Notes under the pieces: generated by a model
What the model was told of the DNA's origin: nothing
Seen by the model: only the letters and a program-made list of their open reading frames with translations
Databases searched by the model: none
Shown: positions 10,517 through 21,852 of the stretch, piece by piece
Layout of the letters: each line of letters opens with the position of its first letter
How positions within the stretch are numbered: the first letter of the stretch is position 1
DNA from: Caenorhabditis remanei
Lineage: Eukaryota > Nematoda > Chromadorea > Rhabditida > Rhabditidae
Assembly (NCBI RefSeq): GCF_010183535.1
Contig: NC_071329.1
Span: 9,486,001 to 9,550,000 of the forward strand
Length of the DNA stretch: 64,000 bases
Direction: 5' to 3'
Position numbers and translations under genes: made by a program

Positions 10517-13500
10517 TTAGTCAAGATTTCTGACACGACAAGATAATTGGGATGGTTTTCTTTCAAAAGTGCTCAAACTTGAAACATGGGATAATCCATA
10601 GCCAGGACGACGGATATTTGAAGAGGAGCGGGCGTTCATTAGAGAGTAAGAAGACGTGGAAGTGTATGATGATCCTGCAAATGAACTGCTTGATGTAGCT
10701 GATCTACGAAGTCCATATCCAGATGAAGGAAGTGCGGACGATGAAAGAGAAGACGTCGAGTTGCTTGATTCGATAGATGATGTGGATGACGTCATTGCAT
10801 CTGATCTTCTACTTGCTACAACCGATGCACTTCGAGCACTTCTAGCCGGTGGAGGCGGAGCATCTGTCGCTGCTTTCCTCAGTTTATCTCTTTCGGACGA
10901 ACTCAATGGTAAACGACTTGGACGAATTGACTCTTTTGGAGCAGGGCTGGGACTCCGATATGACATTGGAGAGGGTGATTGAGATCTAACTGTAATGACA
11001 GGTTGTGGACGAACAACTGCAATTGCTTTTCTTTCTGTTCTCCATGGAGATGTTGCACGAATCGAATTGGTTGGAATACGAAGACTGAAACGAGAGAAAT
11101 AATGAAATTGTGAATGAGATTGAATGAAATATTACCTAGATGATCTAACAAATTCTCCCACACCGATTTCCTCCTCTTCTTCTTCTTCCTTTTGATCCAG
11201 TTTTGTTTCTTTTGTCCTTATTCTGCTCCTTATACTTGGTTTCTTTATCTTTGATTCTTTCTTCTTATCTATTTTCTTTTTACTCCACAGATCTTCTTCT
11301 TCTTTTATTTTCTGTTCATCTTGTGTATCCGAACATGTTTCGCATCTTGATAAATCGACAGCTGCCTGCAAACTCTTCCGGTTTTTCGGAAACTCTCATA
11401 GCAAACAATTTACCTGATTGATAATGGCTCTTGTGGGTCCATTCAACTCCGTTGATTTCAGTTGCTCTTTGACCGAATTCTCAATTTTCAAAAGAATTTC
11501 TTCGTCTTCCGGAAGTTGTAGTTTCGCTTTTATCTTTGGAAGAAACTTGATCGCTCGTATTCTGATATTAGAAACTGGATCAGTTGTCAGTCGAAGTGTA
11601 TCATTCAGAAAGTTATCAATAAATATTCTTTTGCTGAAATTGGAGAGAACAATTTCAGCAACATCAATGTATGTTATCCGTCGATAACAGCAATTGTGTG
11701 TCGATAGTTCTGAAACAAGACATGTTAATTAATTTCAAAATTGTCTAAAGAATTCCAACCTTTGTTAAAGAATTCGATGATTTCATTCCTTATTTCTTCT
11801 TTTGAAATTTGCCTCATCAGAATCAGAAGAGCTTCACAAGCAGCTATCCGACACGGGATTGCCCTCTGAAATAAATAGTGTAAGTTTTTACAGCATTATT
11901 CGCTTTTTTTTTTACAAAAGTTTTCAATTATCACAAAGACTCACGACATTCAAGACTTCTTTCTTCAGAAGTGGGAAAAATGTTTCAACAATTGTCTCCT
12001 CTTCTATGCAATTCGATAACGTCTTCAAACTTTTCAGAAATGCTTCGTGACTTCTCCATGAACTGGAAGTTCTTAATATCTGATTGCATCCAATCAATAA
12101 TCGATCCAGTTGCTGAATAGTTGTTCTCTGGAATTGCATTTATCGTCAAAACCTATAACGATATATTCTTACCCCCGGATTATCCTTGACGTTTTCATAT
12201 AAAATAGGTAGAATTTTTGAGAGATTGTGGGAGATTTTGGCTATGACATCAGAAGATCCACCATGAAGAAGTTCAATAAAAGGAGGAATTAAATCAGATT
12301 TATTAGGGAACATTGACAAAACTTCGTGATAAGAAGCAGCAATGCTTACTCGAACTTCCTCATCTGAACAAATAAAAGCTTGTTTGATTTCGGGAATGAA
12401 CTCCTACCGTGATCTGTGCAGAACATTTCCAGAAATGGAAGTAATCGATCAACTTGTTTTTTGAACATTGTCAGCATACATGGATAGTTGAAACAACATG
12501 TCTTCTTCAAAACATTTCTGATATTCTTCTGTGGCCCTTCGCATAGTTCATCCGAGATTTGAACCATCTTACAATATGTGTTCAGTACCCATGATTTATC
12601 CAATTGATCCAAAAGTTCATTCAATTCCCATGACCATTTTCCAAAGTTATTCGAGATGACTGCCAGACCTTCGTTCTTCTTTTCCAATGCTTCTTCTGTT
12701 AATTTTTTGATTGTAGAGAACAATGTATGCTTTCTGGCATCTGAAATTATTTATCTTGGGAGGTTTCTCTGAATCATCCGAACCTCTTGTAAACAAAGAA
12801 AATCCATCAGTGAGACTATTCATTGCTGCTTCTCGAACATTCATTTCTTCATCATTCAATAAATGAACATAAGAAGGAAGAAGGGAAGACACAACATCGT
12901 GAGAATTTCTGAAGAGAAGTGATTATAATTTATGAGTTTTCGGAGGGTTAATGACTTACTTTAGAGAGTTCGCAATGACAAAAAGTCGTTGAGCAACTGC
13001 TACTCGCACGTTTGAATTCGCATCTTTGCACAACGTGGTAACGATTGGGCAAAGGTCTTTTCGGATTCTAAAAGTTAATAATTAAAAAAGATAAAATTAA
13101 TGAAGTCCTGAGTTTTCCGTTTAGAAGTTATTTCAGCAATCATAGTCTTTTTTTGGAAACTGAAAATATTCAATTTCACATTAAAACTCACTCATTCGGA
13201 GGCAGAAACAATGCCAACTTATGAATGATTTTCGTCGCAATTATCCTTCTCTGTACCCTCTGAACTGGCTCTGCTTGTGTTTGAATTACAGGAATAATCT
13301 GGAAAACAACAAATTATTATTCTGTTTTTGAAATTTCAAAACTTACAAACTGCTTGATTGAACTCAACGAGAGTTTATCAGCTACTTCAACAATAGTTTC
13401 CAACCAAGCAGCTGCACTTACTGAAATTTTCAGATTTTAAAAACTGATTGAAATTAAAAAAAAGGAAAATTCGGAAAAGGTTATTAAAGGCAAAGAGAGT

Positions 13501-14343
13501 TAGTGTATTGTAAAACATAGAGAAATGTTAGATATACATACAGTGATGCATTTGGTTGTTGATGCTACTGCCAGCCTTTATTATAACTTTTTCCTTTTCG
13601 TGAGTGTCTGGAAATGGTTAGAAATGGGATAGAGGATAGGGTTGTATAGAAATGGAAAGATGCTGATGTGAAGACAACAACTGATGGAATACTTACGGTG
13701 CTCTTTCTGGTTTTGAATATTCTGGAGAATGTTCTCGAGTAAAAGATCCACAATTCCTCTGTAATAAAACATCAGTTGTTTAACCAAGATATTTAAATTA
13801 AACTCACTGAAATTTCTTAACCAAATCCTCATTTTGGATGATCGACTTGTAGACAACTGCCGCTTCACAATGCAAATCTAGATTCGATTTTTCCACTTTC
13901 AAACATTTTTGAATAGCCGGTAGCATTTTCAGAAGGCATTTATCCCCATCTGATGAATAAAGAATATCCGGAAAAGTGCGGATAGATGTCAACTTCTGGA
14001 CTTCAGAACCGTCTCTGAAGTGTGGAGATTTTTTGATTTTGAGGAAAAATGTATTTTAAAAGCTTTCAATTGCATAATGTTTTCTTGAACAAAAACTCAC
14101 TCTAAATTGATGAGAGCCTGATCCAGAGGAGATCGAAGAAGTTCTTCTAAATCTGGATCCTCTGCCATTTTGAACAGTTTTTCGAAATCTAATTTCATAA
14201 CTGGTGGCTCCTTCATATCTTCTTCATCGTCGTCGTCCAACGGACCTTGGTCATGCTGAAAAGCATTCTCGTCTTAAGTTAAAACATTCAAATACTAATA
14301 CTTTAATTCTTGATTCTCCATCCATTTCTGTGGCGGCGACCAT
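10517..14343 (-). CDS. HEAT-repeat protein, PP4 regulatory subunit 4 (PPP4R4)-like
   Basis: Sixteen exons from ATG 14343 to TAA 10517: 14343-14302, 14255-14101, 14014-13808, 13758-13697, 13607-13542, 13420-13347, 13298-13192, 13067-12960, 12908-12784, 12740-12408, 12363-12173, 12127-11945, 11865-11760, 11709-11414, 11365-11136 and 11084-10517. Phases agree throughout and give 950 residues. An acidic N-terminus (DDDDEED) leads into helical HEAT repeats (for example NDEEMNVREAAMNSLTDGF). Near residues 640-670 a segment, DPVSNIRIRAIKFLPKIK, resembles as I recall it the DPVPNVR..LLPKLK block of human PPP4R4. A charged linker (EEEEEEE) and a Ser/Arg-rich disordered tail follow, as in PPP4R4. The family binds the PP4 catalytic subunit as a scaffold. 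PP4R1 or another PP2A-type HEAT scaffold is the alternative. Confidence 0.72.
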
Positions 14344-16158
14344 TGAAATGTTTGGATGGAAAGTTAACAGGATATAATCTGAAAATAATCAATGAAGATT
14401 TCGAGATGAGACAAAAAGACAACACGTGAGAGGATAAACGAAAGAGTCAATAGTTTGAACGGCTCTCCGCCTTCTTTTCGCATGATCCCCTCCATTAGAA
14501 AGATGCGCGGAACACTTTGAAGTACGTGGGCAAACACGAAAAAAGTGATATAAAATGGTTTCAGATGATGGAATATGTGGTTTGAGACGGAGGAATCGAA
14601 ATGACGAATTGGACCGGAAAGAATTCAGAAACATCATGATGCTCAATAATACAAACTCTTGGAATGTGTTGGATAGATTGAGAGAGATGAAGGCAGCTGG
14701 CTCCCGGGCGATGAGCAACTCTCTCTCGAAACATAGGAAATGATTGGTGAGACGCAGACGGGAAGTCGGTGTGTAAAGATATTCGGGAAGAGCAGCAGTG
14801 ATCGGGATCGAAGGGCACGGCTTGTGATTCAGTGAGAAGTTAAAAGCGAGGGAGGAGAAGAGAAGAGAAGATGAAGTAAGTTGAGAGTGTTCTCCTGAAA
14901 AACAGACAACCGAAGAAACCGGAGAGCTTCAAAGACCACGAGACACAAGAAGTGTGAGTTGACCTGTAATTGAATCCAGCTCCGTTTTTTGAAAATATCC
15001 GATTGAAGTTTTAAGATGAAGATAACCGGCCTAACAATATTTTGATCAGTCTGAAAATAGGATACTCCCTTAATTGCGAGTCAACAGCAAGTCATGACAT
15101 TTTGATAACTGGAAAATAATGAGGTTCCGCAACTAAGTATATGACTTATCAGTGACACCTGAAAAAGAAGCAAGATAAAATAAAAGGCGTCGCTTGATAT
15201 ACCGAAATCCCACAGACTTGTCTAACAAGGTACATCAAGAGCTCAGCTCCAGCGAATCTTTGAAAAGAGGTGAATAAGTTGCCCTGAATGAAGAAGCTAA
15301 AAGCAGCCTTTTACCTGCCATAGAAGCGAGAGTAGATTGCCGTCCAGTTGATTTGGGAGCCAGCGTTTATGATTTTTATGAGTTTCCACAGGAAACTGCT
15401 GGAAAGTGCGTTTATAAGCATTTTCGAGTAAACTGTGTTATTGCAAATGGGCACAATCAAAGATTGCGTTCATCTCAATAAATATGAAATCGTAGGTCTA
15501 CTTTTATGCCAATTGAAAAACAAGTCTCTATATTTTCACAGTTTCCTTGTCTCGTCCTAGATAATTACAGAAAAATTCAAACAAACCGGTTGGGATCTAC
15601 AGATGAAATTCAACACTTTAGCTGCTCGCACGAATTCCTGACGAGCAGAATTTTATAACAAGGATGCCCCGTATTTGCAAGAAGTTTTCTAAAATTAGAT
15701 CGCTAGGACTCTAAAAAATTAGTTCTATCATTATGTCGCACTGTTTTAATTTCCGATCATCGCTATTCAACAATAAATAATTTCTCACTCTCATTTGAAG
15801 TGCATATTTCGGCACTATTTGAATCTGCCAGTGACATCATTTCTTTAATTTTTAAAATGTGTCATCAAACATAACTGGCGACCACGTGGTTTCAATGCCC
15901 TTCTTTCATCAGTTCATATCAATGATTCTGTTTTTGCACTTACAAAGTGACCGCTCTCTGTGTTTCTCCCTCTTATCAATTACACCAACGACTGGTCATT
16001 TATACATTGTGATAGGATAGCCCCTCTTCCGAACGAATAGAAACAATGCACTTTGAGGAGTCACAGACATTTACTCGGGGCCTGTTGCCGCCTCTTCCTC
16101 TGAGTTTTCCTCTGTTTCCTTTACCTCACTTATTCGTTTTCATCTGATTCCTGAAGCT
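14344..16158. promoter_or_regulatory. Divergent intergenic region between the PPP4R4-like gene and agxt-1
   Basis: 1.8 kb without a supportable coding exon, lying between two divergently transcribed genes, so it should hold both promoters. A pyrimidine-rich stretch at about 16080-16140, immediately before the agxt-1 presequence exon, looks like a nematode initiator region. A 62-codon open frame at 14555-14743 has no family resemblance. Confidence 0.5.
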
Positions 16159-18625
16159 ATGATTTCAACTCGATTTCTCAGACCATCAGTATCAATTTTC
16201 GGAGTTGGAATAACAGTAAGTTCATTTGGTTCAATGTATCATTCGAACCGCCCCCATTGTCATCATACATCAGAAATACTCTCTCTTGTTCAAACTGTTC
16301 ATTGATACTCTTCTTTTTTCTTTGATTTTTGTCTTCCGCTAACTCAATTTAGAGAGAAGTTAATTTTTAGTGTTCAGTTTTTAGTTTTTGGACAGTTATT
16401 GGAAATTTCAAGCGACAGTTTTTCGGTTGATGATTTTCAAATTGATTTAAACGGAAATCCAAGCACTCGACAGTACCGTTCTGAAGATCAGCAGAAAGCA
16501 TATGATTGACTCTGAATTCTTTAAAATTTTTGAATATCATAAGAGAAAGTGCAGGTGTCATAAATATTCATGTAGTTCTATGGGAAAAACAATGTAATTG
16601 AAGCGTCTGTTGATAATCAAAAGCTTCAAAAGCTTGCTGTCAGAATTTGTCTTTAAAAAAATCTTCAATCACTTTCACTATCTCCTTCTTCCTCACTTAA
16701 TGACCATATCCTAGCAGACCCACGTCCTTATTGACCATTGCAACACACCTCGATGACCATCACGTCTTTTCTTGTGTCTCTTCTCTCTAATATGCCTCAA
16801 TAGAGCGCATTTGTCTATTAGTTCCATGTCAGTATCTAATCTAATTTTAGTAGAATTTCCAACATCTTTTTTGTTTTCAACAAAAGTTAAGATAGAGTAA
16901 AATCACACTCACGTAAATATGTTCTTTCTCCATTTAATATCATTCCTAAAAACTCATTCCAATGTTCTTCAAATCGAAATTTCTTCTATTTTTGCTGTTG
17001 CAGTGCTCAATGTCTTCTCGAGCTCCACCGAAGGATCTTCTTCAAGACATGGTGGTCCCTCCACGTCAACTATTCGGACCGGGACCTTCTAATATGGCTG
17101 ATTCGATTGCTGAAACTCAGTCAAAGAACTTATTGGGACACTTGCATCCAGAGTTTGTTCAGGTCATTTAAATAGATCAAACAATTCATATACAATATAA
17201 TCGTTTCAGATCATGGGAGATGTTCGTCTCGGACTTCAGTACATCTTCAAAACTGAAAATAAGTATACATTTGCTGTTAGTGGAACTGGTTAGTTTTTGT
17301 TTTGAAATTCAAAGAAATGAAATCATTCAAAACTCAAGTATGTTCTTTGCAGGGCACTCTGGAATGGAGTGTGCTATGGTTAATCTTTTGGAGCGAGGAG
17401 ATCGTTTCTTGGTTGTTGAAATCGGACTATGGGGTCAACGAGCTGCTGATTTGGCCAATAGAATGGGAATCGAAGTGAAGAAGATCAGTGCTCCACATGG
17501 GAAAGCAGTCCCAGTTGAGGATATTCGGAAGGCAATCGCTGAATACAAACCAAATCTTGTATTCGTTTGTCAAGGAGATAGTTCAACTGGAGTTGCTCAA
17601 CCATTGGAAACAATTGGAGATGCTTGTAGAGAACATAATGCATTGTTCCTTGTTGATACTGTATGTATTCTCAATTCGCTGAACTCTCAATTCTAATTTC
17701 ATTTTCTAGGTCGCTTCTCTCGGAGGAACCCCATTCGATGCTGACGCTCTAAAAGTGGATTGCGTTTATTCGGCAACACAGAAAGTTCTCAACGCTCCAC
17801 CAGGTCTTGCGCCTATCTCATTCTCCGATCGAGCCATGTAATGACACAAAACAAATTCCTCTCTCTTTCCCTCTGTTTCTTATTATGTTTCTTTTCTAGC
17901 GAGAAAATCCGGAATCGAAAACAACGTGTCGCCTCATTCTATTTCGATGCATTGGAATTGGGCAACTATTGGGGTTGTGATGGAGAATTGAAGAGGTTAG
18001 AGAATTAGAAATCAATCAGATTTCCTCTGAAATATTTACCAAGTGAATAATGACATCATTCGAAAAAAACATTCTTCAGATACCATCATACTGCTCCCAT
18101 TTCGACGGTTTATGCTCTACGTGCCGCCCTTTCTGCGATTGCAAAAGAAGGAATAGATGAGTCGATTCAAAGACATAAGGATAATGCTCAAGTATTGTAT
18201 TCTTCATTGAAAAAACATGGATTGGAACCATTTGTTGAAGATGAGAACTTGAGATTGCCATGTTTGACGACTGTCAAAGTTCCAGAAGGTGTCGATTGGA
18301 AGGATGTTGCAGGAAAAATGATGACTAATGGAGTGGAGGTGAGATATTTCTGCTAGATGAAAAAGTAACAGTTTTAGTTAGATATTGCATCGAATCAAAA
18401 CATTATTAAATTAAACACAAAATAGGTTGAATCGTATTTCCAGATTGCTGGAGGACTTGGTGCAACCGTTGGAAAAATCTGGAGAATCGGAACTTTTGGA
18501 ATCAACTCGAACAAAACAAAAATCGAGAATGTCGTTGAGTTGTTGTCCAAATCCATTGACGAGACAAGGTCTAAACTTTAATTTTTCCTAAAATTAATTC
18601 CAATTTTCCCTTTTTCAGAAAGTAG
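16159..18625 (+). CDS. agxt-1: Alanine-glyoxylate aminotransferase, dual-targeting layout
   Basis: A PLP enzyme converting glyoxylate and alanine to glycine and pyruvate. Exons: 16159-16215, 17004-17162, 17210-17288, 17353-17660, 17710-17837, 17900-17995, 18080-18338, 18444-18581. Total 407 residues if the last exon reads through to TAA 18579-18581. Exon 1 encodes [19 protein letters not shown], a basic and hydroxylated presequence without acidic residues, joined in frame to exon 2. The PLP lysine is in [12 protein letters not shown] (K226 in the long form), and [12 protein letters not shown] is the cofactor-binding loop. An internal ATG at 17010 gives a 386-residue form close to the human 392. 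The read-through C-terminus is SKL, a peroxisomal signal. A possible splice 18568/18619 would replace SKL by K-stop (TAG 18623-18625). The intron after exon 2 has a weak GTCATT donor. Confidence 0.93.
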
Positions 18626-19116
18626 AATCCAGTCGTCCAGTTGTGATATCTATTCTTATTTATATTTATTATTGATAGAAAAAAAATATTTTTCTTATAA
18701 ATCTTTATTATTTTTTAGTCTTTTTCCAAATTTAAGCGGGAGGCAACAAACTATATACATGAGAAAATTGAGAAGAAACAAGGTGAAACAGTCGATGACC
18801 GGGGGAAATCAATTACTGAAAGACCACAGAGAAGAAGGAAAAAACAAAAGAAACTAAATCTAGAAGACAAGAGAAGTAAAGCAAATGAAAAAGGAGCTAA
18901 CAGAAGAAAAAGTGAATGGCGAAATGAATGAAAACTTAGAAGAAGAAGAAGAAGAAGAAGAAGAAGAAGAAAGAGTCACTACTCGTATTGGGTTTGTTCG
19001 GGTTGGACCGGAGAGATGAGAAGAAGAAATGGTCACCCTCTATATACCTCAAATGTCCCGTTTCAATTGGAAATGTGTGAATCGTTTTGAGAAAAATTCG
19101 GAGTATATTCCGATGA
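18626..19116. other. Convergent intergenic spacer with a GAA microsatellite
   Basis: Lies between the 3' ends of agxt-1 and the acyltransferase gene. It contains a (GAA)n run at about 18938-18972 and otherwise AT-rich or purine-rich sequence with no gene. Confidence 0.6.
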
Positions 19117-21840
19117 TCACGCCTTCTCAGAAGTCTTCAATTGAAGTTCAGAATCCGTTGGTGGGATTGGTTTCAGTGTTGTTTTTTGTGGAGTCGCAAG
19201 CAGTAATCGTTCGATATTCAGAGCTGGAAGCTCACTGACCATTGTACATATAATGGCGAAGAAGTATGTGATGACGAGTTGAACAAAGCAGTGGATGAAT
19301 AAAGGAATTTGAGTATTGAAGTAGATTGGGAATGGAACGAGCATATAGGTCAAAACAACTGGGATCATGTGGAACAAGTAGGCCTGAAAAATTGATTATC
19401 TTTCTAACGGAATCAATTCTTTCAAATTCCCTATCTAGTCAGTCTGATAATTCTAAAAACTTCCACGTTTCCGTTTTCAAAAATCTGAAATTGATAGACT
19501 TTTTGTACACAAGGAAGTGACGTGTCTTATCATTTTTGAGACATCAACAAATGTTGTATCTTCAATTTTCAATCGACTAAAGTACGTTGATAACTAACCG
19601 AGAAACTCAAATTGGCCAGTGGAAGGAAGAAGTTTGACGAGAGGAATACATTGACTGGACCACCGATTCCAGTATGACAAATGTAGATTAAAAATGCAAC
19701 TCCGATTGAGAAGACGTCACGATGAAGTGCTCCGTAGAGCAAGTGATATGCTCTCCAGGCAATTGAATCCCATCCTTGGAGAGCTGGATAGAGACCGTAG
19801 AGTCCGAAGAAGATTCCGAATAGGGCGATGGACCACATGGTGACTGAAAGAAGAGAAATATGTAAGAAAGGAAGAGAGAAATAAACTGAAACTTACTGAT
19901 ATATCTGCTGCTTTGTTGTGGTTTAACTGGAATTCTTTGATATCTAGCCAATTGATAACCGAGAAGAATTCCAATCAGATATGGACCAATACGATATTGT
20001 GGCTTAATATAAAGTTCCAAATGATGTTGAATGAAATTTGGATTGAAGATTTCTGGTTGTTTCCAGAGGAATTGAGTTGGTGGGAAGTTGTTGCGAACGA
20101 TGGATTCGACATTCAATCCAGCGGAGAGCATGATGACGACGAAGCAGAGAATCTGAATAGGAAACATAGTAAAGTGAAAGATTATTGGATCTGTGAACTT
20201 ACGAATCCAACTTTTGGAGCTTTTCTGAGGGAGAGAAGGAAGATTGGAGAGAGTAAATAATAAATGAATTCAGTTCCAATATACCAAGTCCATGGCATAC
20301 ATTGATTATCCATGATACTATTCACGAAAAGGACATTCTGCCACCAGTATTTTGGACATTGAATAGCCGGATCAGTTGGAGGCCACATTGGATGGAAATG
20401 GGTTACAGAGATACGAAGAGTTACAGCAAGAAGAGTGTATAAGTACGCCGGATAGAGACGAACGACACGGTGACGGTAGAATCGAAGCCAGTATCCCCAG
20501 GACGTCCATGTTGGTTCTTCTTCTGGAAAACAAAAACTTTTGAGAATGATTCCCAGAAACGATGATTATATGTTTTGGAATTCATAACAATATTCGAAGG
20601 AATTTTTCAAAAATCCCGATGTTTGTTATTTACAAGTTTGCTTTATATTGTTCATAGTGATGTCACTGACTATCTAACTTTTAAATTTCATAGTTGAAAA
20701 CACTTTAAAGAATTATAAAGCTCACCTGAAGTGTTTTTTAGCCATTTCCGGAACCAACTGTAAGAAAGTACAGTTCCTCCAAGAGTCAAGAAAACATCAA
20801 CGGAGAGTGTGAAGTTTGTAATCCATTGATTGAAGAAGTTATCGACCATCGACACTTTGAATTCTTCTACATTTTCCATATAAGCTTGAACAAAAATGAA
20901 TGAATGTCCGATGAGAGTCCAAACCATTGAACCGAATCGAAGTCCAAGAAGACAAGTAATACAACTTTGTGGATCTTTTGGAAGAGCAATCAACTTTTTG
21001 AAATTCGTCTTCGCAGAGAATGCGAGAAGAATTCTGGCTGACCACGTTTTTGCATCTTCTCCTCGCATATTATGGAAGATTGTTGCCATTACAACAAGCA
21101 TTGCCAATCCCATATTGAATCCAAAATCAGCAATTGGAATTGGAAGTTCAAACCATTGTTTCTCGTGTCTTGATCTTGTACAAGCAGTGAAAGTGATTGG
21201 TTCAGTGGCTTCTGGGTGAGTTATCCGTCTCCATTCTTCCAAAAGTTTCTGATTTTCATCAGCACATGGAGATGGAATACATACTGAAAATGCTGGAACT
21301 CTTTTGTCTTTGTCATCATCATGAGTATAACAATAATGCATTGGATGCTCTGATTTTGAGTAGACAGTTTCTCCAGCTGATAGGAGGCATTCGTAACCTG
21401 AAGAAGTTGATTTGTTTGACTGAGTTTACTATCAGAACAAAGGACATACCTTTATAGACCCATCGGTCCTGATCCCTTGAAAGGAACAAGTCATTTGGTC
21501 CAGTTGCAAAGGATTCGAAGTAACATATTTTCTGGTCCGTTAGAGTTTCGATGTCATTCAGATAGTCGTATACCTGAAATAGTTAGAAATTGAAATTTCA
21601 GCCGTAGTAGGTGGATTCTACAGTATTCATTTTAAAACCGAAATATCGAATCATAGGATGGATCGTTACAGTACTCAAAAACAGAAAACATACCAAAGCC
21701 AGACTTTGTTTGCATTTTGAACTGAGATCAAGAGTCTGTGATCTATTGATAAATTGAAGAATGAATGGTTCATCGTACTCCTCTAGACCGGCTGAGACGA
21801 GCACCGGTGATAAGAGCAAGAGGTATATCCCAAGCAACAT
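19117..21840 (-). CDS. NRF-6/acyltransferase-3 family membrane protein (oac family, likely oac-46 orthologue)
   Basis: Seven exons from 21840 to TGA 19117: 21840-21694, 21573-21450, 21397-20726, 20522-20203, 20152-19897, 19843-19599 and 19383-19117, giving 676 residues. A signal peptide (MLLGIYLLLLSPVLVSA) is followed by a Cys-containing extracellular NRF domain (SSKCKQSL, KICYFESF, YECLLSAGE, SVCIPSPC). The acyltransferase-3 core has the VDVFLTLGGTVLSY block (counterpart of the usual VD.FF..SG) and RFYRHRVVRLYPAY, the Arg/Lys motif. About ten further hydrophobic spans follow. The family moves acyl groups across or at membranes, and nematodes have dozens of uncharacterised members. A TTTCAG acceptor touches the ATG, suggesting trans-splicing. 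The name oac-46 rests on remembered synteny with C. elegans T14D7.2. Confidence 0.88.
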
Positions 21841-21852
21841 CTGAAACAGAAA
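21841..21852 (-). promoter_or_regulatory. Splice acceptor abutting the ATG of the acyltransferase gene
   Basis: On the minus strand the sequence reads TCTTTCTGTTTCAG and then ATG with no gap. This is typical of an SL1 trans-splice site, although a 5' untranslated intron would look the same. Confidence 0.5.

Noticed and set aside
10656..10982. 108-codon acidic plus-strand frame
   Set aside because: Antisense shadow of the Ser/Arg-rich last exon of the PPP4R4-like gene.
17220..17696. 158-codon frame starting before agxt-1 exon 4
   Set aside because: It reads through introns on both sides of exon 4. The spliced model gives the conserved aminotransferase sequence with consistent phases.
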